Below the pieces are notes generated by a model that worked only from the letters and a program-made list of their open reading frames with translations, was not told the origin of the DNA and did not search any database. From Pseudomonadota bacterium (GTDB lineage: Bacteria > Pseudomonadota > Alphaproteobacteria > Rhizobiales > Xanthobacteraceae), in assembly GCA_023449855.1 (NCBI GenBank), contig JAEXHR010000071.1, positions 1-25,373 on the forward strand: a stretch of DNA of 25,373 nt. Reading direction: 5' to 3'. Shown here piece by piece: positions 23,404 through 25,373 of this stretch. Position 1 is the first letter of the stretch, and each line of letters opens with the position of its first letter. The position numbers were made by a program, and so were the translations under genes.

Positions 23404-24207
23404 CTACTCCACCGTCGTCAAATCCGTCCCGGTCGCCGCGGCAGCGCGCTTCGCTGCGTTCTTTTCGACAATGCGGACCGCAATGATGGAGCCCTCATAG
23501 AGCACCAGCAGCGGTATCGCGAGCGACATCTGGCTGATGACATCCGGCGGCGTCAGCACGGCGGCGATAACGAAGGCGCCGACAATGAAATAACGGCGCT
23601 TCTCGCGGAGTTGCTTGGAGGTGAGGATACCGATGCGGCCGAGCAGCGTCAGGATCACCGGCAGCTGGAAGGCGATGCCGAAGGCGAAGATCAGCGACAT
23701 CATCAGCGACAGATACTCGCCGACCTTCGGCAGCAGCGCGATCTGTGCGGTTTCGGCGCCGCCGGCCTGCTGCATGCCGAGCGAAAAGCGGATCAGCATC
23801 GGCAGAACCAGGAAGTAGACCAGCAGCGTGCCCAGCGCGAAGAAGATCGGCGTCGCGATCAGATATGGCAGAAACGCCCCCTTCTCGTGCTTGTAGAGAC
23901 CGGGCGCCACGAACATGTAGATCTGCGTTGCTATCACCGGGAACGAGATGAAACCGGCGCCGAACATCGCGAGCTTGAGCTGCGTGAGGAAATATTCGAG
24001 CAGCGCGGTGTAGATGAACTTCGAGTTCTCAGGGCCCGCAACCCAGACGAACGGCCAGACCAGCACGTTATAGATCTGCTTGGCGAAGAAGAAGCAGAAC
24101 ACGAACGCCACGGCGAATGCCAGCAACGCCTTGATCAGCCGCGACCGCAGCTCGATCAGGTGATCCATCAAGGGGGCCTTCGAGGCCTCGATATCTTCGG
24201 CGCTCAT
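23404..24207 (-). CDS. tatC: Twin-arginine translocase subunit TatC
   Basis: The 267-residue inner-membrane protein is the receptor that recognises twin-arginine signal peptides. It has six membrane helices. The N-terminal HLIELRSRL motif starts near residue 16, and VAPGLYKHEKG lies on a loop known to contact signal peptides. The C-terminus is a charged, alanine-rich tail. The ATG overlaps the tatB stop in an ATGA arrangement, which implies coupled translation. Substrates of this route usually include cofactor-bearing respiratory enzymes. The identity is secure. Confidence 0.98.
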   Translation of the reverse strand: MSAEDIEASKAPLMDHLIELRSRLIKALLAFAVAFVFCFFFAKQIYNVLVWPFVWVAGPENSKFIYTALLEYFLTQLKLAMFGAGFISFPVIATQIYMFVAPGLYKHEKGAFLPYLIATPIFFALGTLLVYFLVLPMLIRFSLGMQQAGGAETAQIALLPKVGEYLSLMMSLIFAFGIAFQLPVILTLLGRIGILTSKQLREKRRYFIVGAFVIAAVLTPPDVISQMSLAIPLLVLYEGSIIAVRIVEKNAAKRAAAATGTDLTTVE

Positions 24208-24731
24208 AGGGCTTTGGCATTCTTGAGGATGTCGGAATTGCCGGGTTCGGCGGGCTTGTCGTTCTCGCTGGCAACGGGCACGTCGCTGGACGTCGCCGGC
24301 TCGACCGGTGTCGGCTGAACTTCCTGCGTGATGGCGAGCGGCTCGTTGATGGCGCTGTGTGCTTCGGCCTCAACGAAGGTTTCCGGCGTCGGCGCCTCAG
24401 GCGTGGTCGGCATCACCGGCGGCGTGGTGACATTGTCGATCTTGTCGACGGTCATGGCATCGCTGACATCCTTGGTCAGCGAGGTCATGATGTTGTTCTT
24501 GGAAAAGTCGGAGGCGGCGTCCTTGACGTCGTCGAAGGCCTTCTTGACGTCAGCCATCTCGGCTTCGCGCATCGCCTCGTTGAACTGGCCCTGGAATTCC
24601 GAGGCCATGCGACGAGCCTTGCCCATCCATTGCCCGACCATGCGCAGCACACCGGGCAATTCCTTCGGGCCGATGGCGATCAGCGCAACGACGCCGATGA
24701 CGACCAGTTCACTCCACCCGATATCGAACAT
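24204..24731 (-). CDS. tatB: Twin-arginine translocase subunit TatB
   Basis: The 175-residue protein has an N-terminal membrane helix within MFDIGWSELVVIGVVALI, the IGPKELP hinge, an amphipathic helix to about residue 60, and a long acidic, proline/threonine-rich tail, as usual for TatB. It forms the receptor complex with TatC. The start at 24731 has AGG seven bases upstream. It lies 66 bases downstream of tatA and overlaps tatC. The glutamate in the first helix and the longer tail separate it from TatA. Confidence 0.97.
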   Translation of the reverse strand: MFDIGWSELVVIGVVALIAIGPKELPGVLRMVGQWMGKARRMASEFQGQFNEAMREAEMADVKKAFDDVKDAASDFSKNNIMTSLTKDVSDAMTVDKIDNVTTPPVMPTTPEAPTPETFVEAEAHSAINEPLAITQEVQPTPVEPATSSDVPVASENDKPAEPGNSDILKNAKAL

Positions 24732-24797
24732 GTAACAACCTGCTCACAGCCCGGACGAGCCGCGCCTTCTGACCCGCCCGCTGCGATAAACCCGGCC

Positions 24798-25037
24798 TTA
24801 GACGGCCTTGCTGCCGACATCCGACCGGTTGGCGGTCGGCGCCGACGGAGCCTGATCGATGGTCTTGTTCGGATCGGCCGGCTTGTCCGCCGGCTTGTCA
24901 TCGTCGGCCATGCCCTTCTTGAAGGCCTTGATGCCCTGGGCGACGTCGCCCATCAGGTCGGAAATCTTGCCGCGACCGAACAACAGCAGGACCACCGCGA
25001 TCACGACGATCCAGTGCCAAATGCTGAGAGAACCCAT
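24798..25037 (-). CDS. tatA: Twin-arginine translocase subunit TatA
   Basis: The 79-residue protein starts at the ATG at 25037. GGAGGG eight bases upstream marks this start, though the frame is open to 25070. The N-terminus MGSLSIWHWIVVIAVVLLLF forms the membrane helix, followed by the FGRGKI hinge and an amphipathic helix. A short polar tail rich in Asp, Lys and Pro ends the protein. TatA oligomers form the passage for folded proteins. It is the first gene of tatA-tatB-tatC. The identity is secure. Confidence 0.97.
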   Translation of the reverse strand: MGSLSIWHWIVVIAVVLLLFGRGKISDLMGDVAQGIKAFKKGMADDDKPADKPADPNKTIDQAPSAPTANRSDVGSKAV

Positions 25038-25180
25038 CCTGCTAACCCTCCAAACACGCGGCCGGCGCACCGGCCCGATTTCCCCGGAACGTAGGCTGCG
25101 GGTTCGTCAAAAACAAGGACTTAACCACCGTGGAATCGCGGATGGACAAGTCGTAACGTCGCGAGCGTTAATGCCGCAGG

Positions 25181-25373
25181 TCAGTGGTGCTGGTCGTCAT
25201 CCCGGTCCGGCTTGGGCGCATCGTCGTCGGACTCCCCGGCCTCGTCCGCGTCGATCTCCCCGTCGTCGTCCAGATCGTCGTCTTCATCGTCGAAGTCGTC
25301 GTCCTCTTCGTCGTCGTCCTGCTCGTCGGCGTCGAGTTCCGCGGTTTCGGCTTCAGCCAGCCCGGCCTCACCC
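25181..25373 (-). CDS. scpB: C-terminal end of a cut gene, probably scpB (acidic tail)
   Basis: Only the last 63 codons lie inside the window; the start is beyond 25373. The frame ending at the TGA at 25181-25183 encodes a strongly acidic tail: 36 of 63 residues are Asp or Glu, in runs such as DEQDDDEEDDDF, and it ends in DDDQHH. ScpA-ScpB-TatA-TatB-TatC is the usual order in Bradyrhizobium-like genomes, and ScpB there often carries such an acidic extension; the scpB name therefore rests on context. ScpB is the kleisin-binding subunit of the SMC condensin complex. A threonine-rich frame in the same stretch is a shadow of this one. Confidence 0.65.
   Translation of the reverse strand, partial: GEAGLAEAETAELDADEQDDDEEDDDFDDEDDDLDDDGEIDADEAGESDDDAPKPDRDDDQHH

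Noticed and set aside
25168..25371. A 67-codon threonine/arginine-rich minus-strand frame at the window edge
   Set aside because: It is the neighbouring frame of GAC/GAG repeats. The frame ending at 25181 gives the acidic tail expected upstream of tatA.

Overview
The window is GC-rich DNA from an alphaproteobacterium. Gene content, gene order and the form of its palindromic repeats suggest the Nitrobacteraceae (Bradyrhizobium, Rhodopseudomonas, Afipia or Tardiphaga relatives). This placement is inferred from protein families and layout; no search was run. Most of the window is a housekeeping neighbourhood for tRNA modification, protein export (Sec and Tat), seryl-tRNA charging and stationary-phase repair, with an accessory block in the middle.

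Layout. (1) 141-2691, plus strand: trmFO, then a kinase-fold protein whose C-terminal third resembles the small domain of AMP-forming ligases. (2) 2798-7091, minus strand: a tight operon yajC-secD-secF, then homologues of the mitochondrial complex I assembly factors NDUFAF3 (Mth938 domain) and NDUFAF6 (squalene/phytoene-synthase fold without its aspartates). A palindromic repeat separates this operon from the kinase gene. (3) 7283-8254, plus strand: a DUF815 AAA+ ATPase, followed by a second palindromic repeat. (4) 8362-17050, accessory block: a membrane-anchored NagZ-like GH3 enzyme; an overlapping plus-strand trio of a multi-pass DUF4153/DUF4173-type membrane protein, an OmpR-type regulator and a sensor kinase; and a large subtilisin-like autotransporter with a lipobox. 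(5) 17192-20874: a degenerate LysM/LytM (NlpD-like) lipoprotein ending at a textbook terminator, pcm, a single-domain response regulator of the FAT GUY type behind an EcfG-type promoter, and surE. (6) 21113-25373: an anchored 164-aa protein of unknown function, serS, a CCDC90/MCUR1-like coiled-coil membrane protein, tatC-tatB-tatA, and the acidic C-terminus of a cut gene that is probably scpB.

How the genes fit together. YajC-SecDF powers Sec export, and TatABC exports folded cofactor proteins. The two complex I assembly homologues downstream of secF and the CCDC90-like gene beside tat suggest this region also serves respiratory-complex biogenesis. surE-pcm-nlpD recalls the E. coli surE-pcm-nlpD-rpoS stationary-phase cluster. 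Alphaproteobacteria generally lack RpoS and use PhyR-NepR-EcfG. Here a FAT GUY regulator with a perfect GGAAC-N16-CGTT promoter sits between surE and pcm, and a near-match promoter precedes the 164-aa gene on the other side of surE.

No tRNA, rRNA, CRISPR array, transposase, integrase or phage gene is visible. Long open frames antisense to secD, secF and the autotransporter gene are by-products of high-GC codon use.
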